Positions 32,882 through 41,565 of a stretch of 64,000 nt of DNA are shown here, one piece after another. Positions within the stretch are counted from its first letter, which is position 1; every line of letters begins with the position of its first letter. The DNA is from Bradyrhizobium archetypum. GTDB taxonomy: Bacteria; Pseudomonadota; Alphaproteobacteria; Rhizobiales; Xanthobacteraceae. Location: assembly GCF_013114835.1 (NCBI RefSeq), contig NZ_JAAVLW010000009.1:124001-188000 (forward strand), read 5' to 3'. The notes beneath the pieces are model-generated. The model saw only the letters and a list, made by a program, of their open reading frames with translations, searched no databases and was not told the origin of the DNA. The position numbers were made by a program, and so were the translations under genes.

Positions 32882-34834
32882 ATGAACCTCTTTGCCGAAG
32901 CCGCTAGTCGCGGAATTCAAGCCGAATTCCTGGATGGTCAGGGCCGCCGCCGCGTGACGGACGCCGCGGCCTTGAAAATGGTGCTGGACGCGCTGCCGCC
33001 GCAGGCTCCGGGACCTCTGATCAGCCAGCCGGTCGTTGTCCGGTCCGGGCGCCCGGCGCGCACCGATCTCCAGGCCACCGCCAAGCTCCCAGCGAAATGG
33101 AAAATCGTTGCGGATTCGAGGGTTATCGCCACAGGCGACGCCCACGAGCGTGCCATTGATTGGCCGCGGGAGCTGGCGCCGGGCGTCTATCGGCTGCAAC
33201 TCGCCGACGCTGCCGGGGCAACCGAGGAAGTGCCGCTGATAGCGGCGCCCGAGAAGGCCTTTAATGGGGATTTCGACCGCGGCTGGCTGCTTGCGGTGCA
33301 GCTCTACAGCGTCCGCTCCGCGCGGAACTGGGGCATCGGTGATTTCACCGACCTCCAAGAACTTCTCCGGTTGGCCGATCATCTCGGGGCCGACGGCGTC
33401 GGCCTCAATCCGCTCCACGCCTTGTTCGACGATCGTCCCGGCGATTGCAGTCCCTATTCGCCGAACAGCCGGCTGTTTCTCAACCCGCTCTATGTGGATG
33501 TCCAGGCTATTCCAGAGTTTGAGGCCGATTCGGAAACACGCGATGCGCTGGCCACACTTCGCCATGGCGATGTCGTCGATTATGTGGCGGTCGCCAATCT
33601 GAAATGGCGCGCGCTTCGCGCGGCATTCGCCGCGTTCAAAGCCAATGCCCAGCCGGCGCGCCGACGCGACTTCGACCAATTCCGTGCGGAGCGAAATCCG
33701 CTGCTGTCGCATTTTGCCTGTTTTGAAGTGCTGCGGCACAAATTTGCCAAGCCCTGGTGGGAATGGCCGGAAGAATGGCGGCAGCCTGACGACGCGAAAT
33801 GCGCCGCCTTCCACAAAGCAGCGGATGGATCTGAAGTCGAGTTCGTCGAGTTCGTGCAATGGACCGCCGACCGGCAATTGGGAGCCGCCGCCGATCTTGC
33901 GCGAAAGCTCGGCATGAAGATCGGGCTTTATCTCGATGTCGCTGTCGGTGTGCAAGCCGACGGTTTCGATGCCTGGAATGAGCAGGCCGCCATCTCGCGG
34001 ATTCTCGGCGTCGGTGCGCCGCCGGACGCGCTCAATTTGGCTGGCCAGAGTTGGGGTCTTGCCGGCTTCAATGCCGCCGGCCTCGAGCAGCAGTCCTTTG
34101 GCCCATATCGTGACATGCTGCGCGCTTCCATGCGGCATGCCGGCGCGATCCGGCTTGACCATGTGCTCGGGTTGAAGCGGTTGTATCTGGTTCCACAAGG
34201 TTTCACGGCCGCCGACGGCGTGTACGTGCAGATGCCATTCGAGGCGCTCCTGGCGGTCACCGCGCTCGAAAGCGTCGCTCATCGCTGCGTCGTCATCGGC
34301 GAGGACCTCGGCACGGTGCCGGAAGGCTTTCGCGACCAGATGGCCGACTGGGGCATCTGGTCATATCTTGTGATGTTGTTCGAGCGTGACGATCGCGGCT
34401 CGTTCCGCCATATCGATCACTACTGGACCAATGCGCTCGTTACCTTCAACACCCACGATCTCTCGACCTACGCCGGCTGGCGTTCGTTCGGCGATCTGAA
34501 AACAAAGCGCTCGCTCGGCATCGATCCGGGCGAAAGCGACGATGCGCGCTGGCATGCGCTTGCGATGCTGGACGACGTGCTGCGTCACCACACCATCGAC
34601 CGTAACGATCTCTTTTCGGTGGCGAATTTTCTGGCGCGCACCAAGTCGCGGCTGCTCGCGATCTCGCTGGAGGATCTCTTGGGCGTCGTAGACCAGCCCA
34701 ATATTCCCGGCACCGTCGACGAGCATCCGAACTGGCGACGGCGGCTTCCGGTGCCGCTCGAGGAAATGGCGTCCGCGATGGATGTCGCTGCGCTCAAGGC
34801 CGCGACACGGGAGCGCTCGCGCGCCGCGGTATAA
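32882..34834 (+). CDS. malQ: 4-alpha-glucanotransferase (amylomaltase)
   Basis: MalQ (GH77) disproportionates maltodextrins, recycling short chains left by debranching. The protein has 650 residues from ATG 32882 (MNLFAEAASRGIQ); a GTG 18 nt upstream is less likely. Family motifs include LYSVRSARNWGIGDFTDL, IRLDHVLGLKRLYLVP (nucleophile Asp), GEDLGTVPEGF (acid Glu) and NTHDLSTYAGW. It forms a two-gene unit with the GH15 gene 16 nt downstream and is divergent from the glgE operon. Confidence 0.95.
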   Translation: MNLFAEAASRGIQAEFLDGQGRRRVTDAAALKMVLDALPPQAPGPLISQPVVVRSGRPARTDLQATAKLPAKWKIVADSRVIATGDAHERAIDWPRELAPGVYRLQLADAAGATEEVPLIAAPEKAFNGDFDRGWLLAVQLYSVRSARNWGIGDFTDLQELLRLADHLGADGVGLNPLHALFDDRPGDCSPYSPNSRLFLNPLYVDVQAIPEFEADSETRDALATLRHGDVVDYVAVANLKWRALRAAFAAFKANAQPARRRDFDQFRAERNPLLSHFACFEVLRHKFAKPWWEWPEEWRQPDDAKCAAFHKAADGSEVEFVEFVQWTADRQLGAAADLARKLGMKIGLYLDVAVGVQADGFDAWNEQAAISRILGVGAPPDALNLAGQSWGLAGFNAAGLEQQSFGPYRDMLRASMRHAGAIRLDHVLGLKRLYLVPQGFTAADGVYVQMPFEALLAVTALESVAHRCVVIGEDLGTVPEGFRDQMADWGIWSYLVMLFERDDRGSFRHIDHYWTNALVTFNTHDLSTYAGWRSFGDLKTKRSLGIDPGESDDARWHALAMLDDVLRHHTIDRNDLFSVANFLARTKSRLLAISLEDLLGVVDQPNIPGTVDEHPNWRRRLPVPLEEMASAMDVAALKAATRERSRAAV

Positions 34835-34850
34835 TGTCAGGCGGTGAATC

Positions 34851-36650
34851 TTGCCGTGCCGTATTGAAGATTATGGGCTGATCGGCGATTGCGAAACGGC
34901 GGCACTGGTCGGCCGTGACGGATCGATCGACTGGCTGTGCTGGCCGGCATTCGATTCCGACGCCTGCTTTGCCGCGCTTCTCGGCACCCCAAAACATGGC
35001 CGCTGGCTGATCGCACCAGCGCAGGAAATCACCGGCACCTCGCGGCGGTATTGGGACAATACCCTGATCCTGGAGACGCGGTTTGAGACCGCCGACGGCG
35101 CGGTCGATCTGATCGATTTCATGCCGCCACGCGGCAACGCTTCCGACGTGGTGCGGCTGGTGCGCGGCGTTCGTGGCCGGGTCAGGATGCACATGCAACT
35201 GGTGATCCGCTTCGGCTTCGGCATTGATATTCCCTGGGTCAAGAAAAGCCAGGACGGCTCGGCGCTGCTGGCGATTTGCGGGCAGGACATGACGGTGCTG
35301 CGGACGCCGGTCGAGACCCGCGGTGAGGACCTGACGACGGTCGCCGATTTCGAGGTGGGCGAGGGCGATACCATTCCCTTCGTGCTCACCTACGGCCCCT
35401 CGCACCTGCCGGTGCCGAAGCCGATTGACCCTTCCTATGCGTTGAAGGATACCGAGGCGTTCTGGAACGAATGGTGCAGCCGCTGCAGCTACCAAAGCGA
35501 GTATCGCGATCTCGTGATGCGCTCGCTGATCACGCTGAAGGCGCAGACCTATGCGCCAACTGGCGGCATTGTGGCCGCGCCGACGACGTCGTTGCCGGAA
35601 AAGCTCGGCGGCGCCCGAAACTGGGATTATCGCTTCTGCTGGCTGCGCGATGCCACCTTCACACTGCTGGCGCTGATGAACTCGGGCTACACCGAGGAAG
35701 CTTCCGCCTGGCACCGTTGGCTGTTGCGGGCGGCTGCCGGCTCTCCCGCCAACATGCAGATCATGTACGGCATCATGGGCCAGCGCCGCCTTCTGGAATG
35801 GGAAGCCACATGGCTGCCCGGCTATGAAGGCGCAAAGCCGGTGCGGGTCGGCAACGCCGCGCATGCGCAATTGCAGCTCGACGTCTATGGCGAATTGATC
35901 GACGCCTTTCACCAGTGGCGCGTGGCCAAGCTCGAAATGGATGAAACCAGTTGGGCGGTGGAATGCGCCGTGCTGCAGCATCTTGCCGGACGATGGGACC
36001 AGCCGGATCACGGCATCTGGGAGCGTCGCGGCGCGGGCAAGCATTACGTTTCGTCGAAGGTGATGACGTGGGTCGCGTTCGACCGCGGGATCAAGAGCGC
36101 CGAAACGTTCAACCTCAAGGCGCCGCTTGTGAAGTGGCGGGTGCTGCGCGACGCCATTTGCGCCGACGTCTGCGCGAACGGCTTTGATGCCGAGCTGAAC
36201 TCATTCGTCGAATCCTATGGCTCAAAGATGCTCGATGCCTCTGTCCTGCTGCTGCCATCGGTCGGATTTTTACCGCCGCAAGATCCGCGCGTCCGCGGCA
36301 CGTTGGAGGCGACGGAACGGTATCTCATGCGCGACGGGTTCGTGCTGCGGCACGATCCCCGTGAAGCGGAGAAACAGCCGGCTGAAGGCGCGTTCCTCGC
36401 CTGCACGCTGTGGCTGGCGGATGCCTATGTTCTGGCGGGTGAGTTCGCCAAGGCACAGGAGCTGTTTGACCGCGTGGTCGCAGTCGCCAACGATCTCGGC
36501 CTCTTGGCCGAGGAGTACGATACGGTGGCGCGCCGTCAGACCGGCAATTTCCCGCAGGCGCTGACGCACATCGCGCTGATCAACACTGCGCACAATCTCA
36601 GCCTGGCCAAGAAATCAACCGAGAAGCCGGCGATGCAGCGCTCGAAATAG
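34851..36650 (+). CDS. Glycoside hydrolase family 15 (glucoamylase- or trehalase-like)
   Basis: This 599-residue protein has the N-terminal domain (RIEDYGLIGDCETAALVGRD, with GSIDWLCWP) and the (alpha/alpha)6 catalytic barrel of bacterial GH15 proteins (GGARNWDYRFCWLRDATFTL, and ARRQTGNFPQALTHIALIN near the end). Members cleave terminal glucose from alpha-glucans or hydrolyse trehalose, and the sequence does not decide between them. An in-frame stop at 34845 leaves TTG 34851 as the first possible start, after a weak AGGCGG. No secretion signal is seen, so it should act in the cytoplasm. Cotranscribed with malQ. Confidence 0.88.
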   Translation: MPCRIEDYGLIGDCETAALVGRDGSIDWLCWPAFDSDACFAALLGTPKHGRWLIAPAQEITGTSRRYWDNTLILETRFETADGAVDLIDFMPPRGNASDVVRLVRGVRGRVRMHMQLVIRFGFGIDIPWVKKSQDGSALLAICGQDMTVLRTPVETRGEDLTTVADFEVGEGDTIPFVLTYGPSHLPVPKPIDPSYALKDTEAFWNEWCSRCSYQSEYRDLVMRSLITLKAQTYAPTGGIVAAPTTSLPEKLGGARNWDYRFCWLRDATFTLLALMNSGYTEEASAWHRWLLRAAAGSPANMQIMYGIMGQRRLLEWEATWLPGYEGAKPVRVGNAAHAQLQLDVYGELIDAFHQWRVAKLEMDETSWAVECAVLQHLAGRWDQPDHGIWERRGAGKHYVSSKVMTWVAFDRGIKSAETFNLKAPLVKWRVLRDAICADVCANGFDAELNSFVESYGSKMLDASVLLLPSVGFLPPQDPRVRGTLEATERYLMRDGFVLRHDPREAEKQPAEGAFLACTLWLADAYVLAGEFAKAQELFDRVVAVANDLGLLAEEYDTVARRQTGNFPQALTHIALINTAHNLSLAKKSTEKPAMQRSK

Positions 36651-36661
36651 GGATCGAGGCC

Positions 36662-36750
36662 GGTAGGGTGGGCAAAGGCGCGCGAGCGCGCCGTGCCCAC
36701 CATCTCTCCAGTGACGCCGATGGTGGGCACGCCGCGCTTTGCCATCCTAC
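36662..36750. repeat. Palindromic repeat element between convergent operons
   Basis: GTAGGGTGGGCAAAGGCGCG at the left end and CGCGCTTTGCCATCCTAC at the right end form an imperfect inverted repeat. Inside, GTGGGCA/TGCCCAC and GCCCACCATC/GATGGTGGGC make alternative hairpins. It looks like a dispersed rhizobial palindromic element. It sits between the GH15 gene and the HAD gene, which face each other. The rest of 36651-36968 shows no gene. Confidence 0.65.
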
Positions 36751-36968
36751 GATTCAGCGCAATGCCGCTGAGCAAGTCGCGCGAGCCGGCGCCCTTCTTC
36801 GCCGCGGCGGGCTCGGGCTGGGGTGAGCCTGCCTTCATGGGAGGAGACGGCGGTCGGGCACCGGCTCGCGCTTGCCGTCGTGCCGGACGACAGAAACGGA
36901 TTCGTCGCGCGAAGACTTTGAGAAATCCTCGATTTATCCTTCAGGCGCGCTTGATACGCTGGCTCGTT

Positions 36969-37772
36969 CTATCCGAGCTGGAGCACCGTCTCGATCGCAC
37001 GCGCAAACCCGTCGCGCTCGTTGGTGTCGGTCACATGCGTCGCGTGACTTTTGATGTTGTCGGCCGCATTTCCCATCGCAAACGAAACGCCGCTCCGGGC
37101 AAACATCGGCAGATCGTTTTCCATATCGCCGATGGTGGCGACGGCCGCGGCCGGAATGCCGAGCCGCCTGATCATGGCGTCCACGAAGGTGCCCTTGTCG
37201 TGACCGGGCGGCGTGATATCGAGGTAGTAGGTCTGCGAGCGGACCGCGGTCGCCTCTTGGCCGACGGCGTCCCGCATCGCCGCCTCGCAACGCTGCAACA
37301 ATGCGGCATCCGAACTGGCGCCGACGATTTTGCAGGCTTCGGGCAGATACGGCGTGAAATCGGGAATTACGGTCGGATCGGCCTTGATCGCGCGCTTCTC
37401 GAGTGGAACGTACTCGCCGTCAGGATTGCGCGTGTACCAGTGCCGGTTGGTGAACAGCCAGATATCGACACCGAACGCATTGAGCACATCGAGGCTGCGC
37501 TGTGCCACGGCGGGGACGAGCAAATGCTGTTCGATCGGCCTCAATCCGGCGTCGACGATCGCGCTGCCGTTGAAGGCGCCGACAGGAAGCGTGATCGAAA
37601 GCGACTCGACCAGAAAACCCATGCCGATGGTTGGGCGGCTGGAGACAATGGTGAAGCCTATGCCGGCCGCGTGCAGCCTGCGCACGGCCGCCTTTGCGCT
37701 CTCGGTCAGAATCTTGTCATGCGTCAACAGGGTGCCGTCGACATCGGAAACTACGAGTGCAATGCGGGTCAT
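36969..37772 (-). CDS. HAD-superfamily (Cof-type) phosphatase
   Basis: This 267-residue phosphatase of the Cof subfamily has motif I SDVDGTLLT (nucleophile Asp near residue 9), motif II IVSSRP, and the C-terminal GDMENDLPMFARSG metal-binding motif. The cap domain sits between them. Cof proteins dephosphorylate sugar phosphates and other small metabolites; the substrate is unknown. It is the last gene of the pentose-phosphate operon, overlapping gntK by 4 nt, which suggests a sugar-phosphate clearing role. Confidence 0.88.
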   Translation of the reverse strand: MTRIALVVSDVDGTLLTHDKILTESAKAAVRRLHAAGIGFTIVSSRPTIGMGFLVESLSITLPVGAFNGSAIVDAGLRPIEQHLLVPAVAQRSLDVLNAFGVDIWLFTNRHWYTRNPDGEYVPLEKRAIKADPTVIPDFTPYLPEACKIVGASSDAALLQRCEAAMRDAVGQEATAVRSQTYYLDITPPGHDKGTFVDAMIRRLGIPAAAVATIGDMENDLPMFARSGVSFAMGNAADNIKSHATHVTDTNERDGFARAIETVLQLG

Positions 37773-38290
37773 TGGGGAACCAGGTTCAATTGACTGACAA
37801 TTTCATCCACGATCGCTTCAACCGGCGCATCGATCGACACGATGATCGGCCGCTCGTCGGCGCCCGGCCGCTCCAGTGTCGCGAACTGGCTCGTGAGCAG
37901 TCCCAGCGGCATGAAATGCCTCTTGCGGGCGGCAAGCCGCGCCGCGATCAGATCCTGCGTACCGTCGAGAAAGACGATCCTGATATCGTCGCGGCCATGC
38001 ACGAGAATGTCGCGATAGGCTCGCTTGAGCGCCGAGCAGGCGATCACGGCGCGCTCGCCGGATGCCGAGAGGCGGTCGATCTCGTCGGCAATCGCCTTGA
38101 GCCACGGCCAGCGGTCCCCATCGGTGAGCGGATGGCCGGCGCTCATCTTCGCAACGTTGCCCGGCGGGTGGAATTGGTCGCCGTCCTCGTAGCGCCAGCC
38201 GAGGCGTTTGGCGAGATGATCGGCGATGGTGCTCTTGCCCGAACCGGAAACGCCCATCACCACCAGCGCGCAAGGAGTGCTGTCGCTCAA
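37769..38290 (-). CDS. gntK: Gluconokinase
   Basis: GntK phosphorylates gluconate to 6-phosphogluconate, feeding it into Gnd. With the TTG at 38290 the protein has 173 residues, the usual GntK size, and GGAGGA lies 7 nt upstream. The TTG overlaps the pgl stop (TTGA). Motifs are the P-loop MGVSGSGKST, DGDQFHPP and ACSALKRAYRD. A longer open frame upstream of this start is a GC-rich extension with no similarity to the family and is discarded. Confidence 0.92.
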   Translation of the reverse strand: MSDSTPCALVVMGVSGSGKSTIADHLAKRLGWRYEDGDQFHPPGNVAKMSAGHPLTDGDRWPWLKAIADEIDRLSASGERAVIACSALKRAYRDILVHGRDDIRIVFLDGTQDLIAARLAARKRHFMPLGLLTSQFATLERPGADERPIIVSIDAPVEAIVDEIVSQLNLVPQ

Positions 38291-39036
38291 CCAAAATCCT
38301 CCGGAAGCGCTTCCCGGTCGACCAGCCAGATCGTCTCGCCGGTCGATCGCGCGCGGTTGGCGGGCAGGTTCTCGCCTGCAAAGAGGCGCGTCAAGATCGC
38401 GCGCTTGGGCCAGCCGGCAACCTCGAACAGCATTTCGCGGCAGGAGGCAAGGGTTAGTAGCGTGAGGGTTACCCGCGGGACGAACGGTTCGACATTCGCG
38501 CGTGGTACGCCGACCACCCAGCGCGCGGTCTCGTCGAGCGCGGGATCGCCGGGAAACAGTGATGCTGTGTGGCCGTCGGGACCGACGCCCATCAGCACGA
38601 GATCGAACAATGGGCGGGCCCGATCGAGCGTATCGGCTCGATAGAACGATCGCAGCTCCTCTTCGTAAAGCGAAGCCGCGCGGTCGGGATCGGCGGGGTC
38701 GGCGGTTGCGGTCGGAATCGGATGGATGTTTGCGGCCGGCGCGCATTGATCCAGGAAAGCCGCTCGCGCCAGCCCCATGTTGTTGAGCGGATCGTCCGCC
38801 GGCACGAAGCGTTCATCGCCGATGAACCAGTGTACGCGCTGCCAGGGAATCCGGCTTCGATAGGTCTCGGTCGCGAGCAGTTGATAGAGCTGTTTCGGGC
38901 TCGAGCCGCCGGTCAGGCAGATCGCGACGCGGCCGCTGTTCTCCGCTATTCTGGCCAGCACGCGTTCAGCCGCGGCCATCGCCAGCGCCGCTGCGTCGGC
39001 GACCCCTATCACACGGCGCTGCTCGTTGGCCGTCAT
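38287..39036 (-). CDS. pgl: 6-phosphogluconolactonase
   Basis: Pgl hydrolyses 6-phosphogluconolactone, the product of Zwf. This 249-residue protein of the NagB/devB type carries LTGGSSPKQLYQLL, HWFIGDERFVP and MGVGPDGHTASLFPG. It starts 3 nt after the zwf stop and is followed by gntK with an overlapping stop/start, so all three are translated from one mRNA. Confidence 0.95.
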   Translation of the reverse strand: MTANEQRRVIGVADAAALAMAAAERVLARIAENSGRVAICLTGGSSPKQLYQLLATETYRSRIPWQRVHWFIGDERFVPADDPLNNMGLARAAFLDQCAPAANIHPIPTATADPADPDRAASLYEEELRSFYRADTLDRARPLFDLVLMGVGPDGHTASLFPGDPALDETARWVVGVPRANVEPFVPRVTLTLLTLASCREMLFEVAGWPKRAILTRLFAGENLPANRARSTGETIWLVDREALPEDFG

Positions 39037-39039
39037 CGC

Positions 39040-40551
39040 TCACCCGAGCTTTCGCCAGCTTCGGCCGTCGCGGCTCAACAGCTCGTTGGCTTCCTCGGGA
39101 CCTTCGCTGCCGGCCTTGTAAGTCCGCAGACCCTCGACGCCGGCCTTCTTCCAGGCATCGATGAACGGTTGCACCGCCTTCCAGCCGGCCTCGACGCTGT
39201 CGGCGCGCTGGAACAGGATGTTGTCGCCGATCATGCAGTCATAGATCAGCGTCTCGTAGCCGGTCGAGGGCTCCGCCTTGAAATAGTCCTTGTAGCGAAA
39301 CTTCATCTCGACGCCGTCGATCAGGATCGCGGGGCCGGGCACCTTGGTGTTGAACTGCAGTGCGATGCCCTCGTTCGGCGCCACGCCGATCACGAGGTAG
39401 TTTTGCGCCAACCGTTCCACCGGCGTGCAGTTGAACATCGCGAACGGCGCCTGCTTGAACTTGATCGCAACTTCCGTCCGCTTGACGCCGAGCGCCTTGC
39501 CGGTGCGCAGGTAGAAGGGAACGCCGGCCCAGCGCCAGTTGTCGATCATCAGTTTCAACGCCACATAGGTCTCGGTCGTGCTGCCGGGCGCGACGTCCTC
39601 GATCTTGCGGTAGTCGGCGATCTCGGTATCTCCGATCCGGCCGGCCAGATACTGGCCGCGTACCGAATTCCGCAGCGCCTCGGCCTCGCTCTGCGGCTGG
39701 ATCGCGGCGAGCACATCCGCTTTTTCTCCGCGCACGGAATGGGCGTCGAAGCGGATCGGCGGCTCCATCGTAACCAGCGACAGCAACTGGAAAAGATGGT
39801 TCGGCACCATGTCGCGCAGCGCGCCGGTCTGGTCGTAGAAACTGCCGCGATGGCCGACGCCGAGCTGTTCATCGACCGTGATCTGAATATGGTCGATGTG
39901 GTTGCGGTTCCAGATCGGCTCGAACATGCCGTTGGCGAAGCGCAGCACCAGGATGTTCTGTACCGTCTCCTTGCCGAGATAGTGATCTATCCGGTAAATC
40001 TCATGCTCGTTGACGAGCTTGAGCAACTCGCTGTTCAGCGCCTTGGCCGACGCGAGGTCGGTGCCGAACGGCTTTTCCACCACCAGCCGCCGCCACGCGC
40101 TGTTCTCGGCCAGCATGCCGGTACGGCCGAGTTCGCGGCTGATCGGCAGGAAGGCGTTGGGCGGGGTCGCCAGATAGAACAGGCGGTTGCCGCCGGTGTT
40201 TCGTGCGGCTTCGAGCTCAGCGAGCCGCTTGCTCATCGCATCGAACGAAGACGGATCTTTCGGATCGGCCTCGATGCACGTCAGGCATTCCAGGAGACGG
40301 CGCGCGATCGCCTCGTCCACCGCTTGCGTCGCGAACTGGCGCAGGCCCTTCATCAGGCTGTCGCGCAGCTTGTCGTTAGACATGCCCTTCCGTGCGACGC
40401 CGACCAGGCAGAATCTCTCCGGCAGGAGATTGCTTGCAGCAAGATTATAAAGGGCAGGGACGACCAAGCGGTGCGCGAGATCGCCGGTCACGCCGAAGAT
40501 GACGAAGGAGCAGGGATCGGGCTTCTTCTGTACTGGTTGACCGACCGCCAT
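39040..40551 (-). CDS. zwf: Glucose-6-phosphate 1-dehydrogenase
   Basis: Zwf oxidises glucose-6-phosphate and makes NAD(P)H, the entry step of the oxidative pentose phosphate pathway. The 503-residue length is standard. Visible motifs are the nucleotide-binding FGVTGDLAHRLVVPALYNL, EKPFGTD, and the active-site sequence RIDHYLGKETVQN. It lies 6 nt after gnd in a leftward operon that also makes 6-phosphogluconolactonase and gluconokinase. Confidence 0.97.
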   Translation of the reverse strand: MAVGQPVQKKPDPCSFVIFGVTGDLAHRLVVPALYNLAASNLLPERFCLVGVARKGMSNDKLRDSLMKGLRQFATQAVDEAIARRLLECLTCIEADPKDPSSFDAMSKRLAELEAARNTGGNRLFYLATPPNAFLPISRELGRTGMLAENSAWRRLVVEKPFGTDLASAKALNSELLKLVNEHEIYRIDHYLGKETVQNILVLRFANGMFEPIWNRNHIDHIQITVDEQLGVGHRGSFYDQTGALRDMVPNHLFQLLSLVTMEPPIRFDAHSVRGEKADVLAAIQPQSEAEALRNSVRGQYLAGRIGDTEIADYRKIEDVAPGSTTETYVALKLMIDNWRWAGVPFYLRTGKALGVKRTEVAIKFKQAPFAMFNCTPVERLAQNYLVIGVAPNEGIALQFNTKVPGPAILIDGVEMKFRYKDYFKAEPSTGYETLIYDCMIGDNILFQRADSVEAGWKAVQPFIDAWKKAGVEGLRTYKAGSEGPEEANELLSRDGRSWRKLG

Positions 40552-40557
40552 GACCGC

Positions 40558-41553
40558 TCACGCCTTCGTGTCAGGTTTCTTCGGTGGCTCCTTGTGTCCA
40601 CCGAAACCGGCCCGCATCGCGGACAGGATCTTTTCTGCAAAAGTGTGGTCCTTGCGCGAGCGGAAGCGCGCATAGAGCGCCGCCGTCAACACCTCTGCCG
40701 GCACCGCTTCGTCGATCGCGGCATTGACAGTCCAGCGGCCCTCGCCGGAATCCTCGACAAAGCCCGAATAATTGTCGAGCGTCTGGTTTTCCGCGAGCGC
40801 GGAGGACGTAAGATCGAGCAGCCAGGACGGAATCACGCTGCCGCGCCGCCATACCTCGGCGATATCGGCAATGTCGAACTCGAAACGATGCTCCGGCGGC
40901 AGAGCTTCGATACCGGCGTTCTTCAGGATGTCAAAGCCTTCGGCATAGGCCTGCATCAGGCCGTATTCGATGCCGTTGTGGATCATCTTGACGAAATGGC
41001 CGGCGCCGGACGGACCGGCGTGGATATAGCCCTGCTCGACGCGCGGGTCGCGGCCCTCGCGCCCCTGCGTGCGCGGGATGTCACCAATGCCCGGCGCCAG
41101 CGTCTTGAAGATCGGATCGAGCCGGTCGACCACCGCCTTGTCGCCGCCGATCATCATGCAGTAGCCGCGCTCGATGCCCCAGACGCCGCCGCTGGTGCCG
41201 ACATCTAGATAATGCAGGCCTTTTTCCTTCAAAGTCGCGCCACGCCGGACGTCGTCCTGCCAGAATGTGTTGCCGCCATCGATGATGACGTCGCCCTTCT
41301 GCATCAGCTTTGCCAAGGCCTCGATTGTCGCCTCGGTGATCTTGCCGGCCGGCAGCATCACCCAGGCGGTGCGTGGCTTGTCGAGTTTGGCGATGAAATC
41401 CTCCAGCGTATCCGCGCCGACGGCGCCTTCCGCCGCAAGCGCGGCGACCGCCCTGGCGTCCTTGTCGTAGACCACGGCGGTATGGCCATTCTTCATCAGC
41501 CGGCGGACGATGTTGCCGCCCATCCGGCCGAGACCGATCATGCCGAGTTGCAT
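40558..41553 (-). CDS. gnd: 6-phosphogluconate dehydrogenase, decarboxylating (short form)
   Basis: This enzyme oxidatively decarboxylates 6-phosphogluconate to ribulose-5-phosphate. With 331 residues it belongs to the short, often NAD-preferring GndA/YqeC-like class rather than the 470-residue class. An N-terminal Rossmann motif (GLGRMGGNIVRRLMKNGHTA), the substrate loop GPSGAGHFVKMIHNGIEYG and a C-terminal helical domain are present. It sits 12 nt after tal-pgi and 6 nt before zwf. Confidence 0.94.
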   Translation of the reverse strand: MQLGMIGLGRMGGNIVRRLMKNGHTAVVYDKDARAVAALAAEGAVGADTLEDFIAKLDKPRTAWVMLPAGKITEATIEALAKLMQKGDVIIDGGNTFWQDDVRRGATLKEKGLHYLDVGTSGGVWGIERGYCMMIGGDKAVVDRLDPIFKTLAPGIGDIPRTQGREGRDPRVEQGYIHAGPSGAGHFVKMIHNGIEYGLMQAYAEGFDILKNAGIEALPPEHRFEFDIADIAEVWRRGSVIPSWLLDLTSSALAENQTLDNYSGFVEDSGEGRWTVNAAIDEAVPAEVLTAALYARFRSRKDHTFAEKILSAMRAGFGGHKEPPKKPDTKA

Positions 41554-41565
41554 TGTCCTGACGTC

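Noticed and set aside
36536..36838. 100-residue minus-strand open frame between the GH15 and HAD genes
   Set aside because: Runs through the palindromic repeat and the 3' end of the GH15 gene; no ribosome-binding site or similarity.
38291..38746. Long N-terminal extension of gluconokinase
   Set aside because: The extension is antisense-like Arg-rich sequence inside pgl; the TTG at 38290 has a good ribosome-binding site and gives the normal length.
38569..41208. 879-residue open frame on the plus strand across pgl, zwf and gnd
   Set aside because: Spans three conserved genes on the other strand; composition typical of antisense reading.
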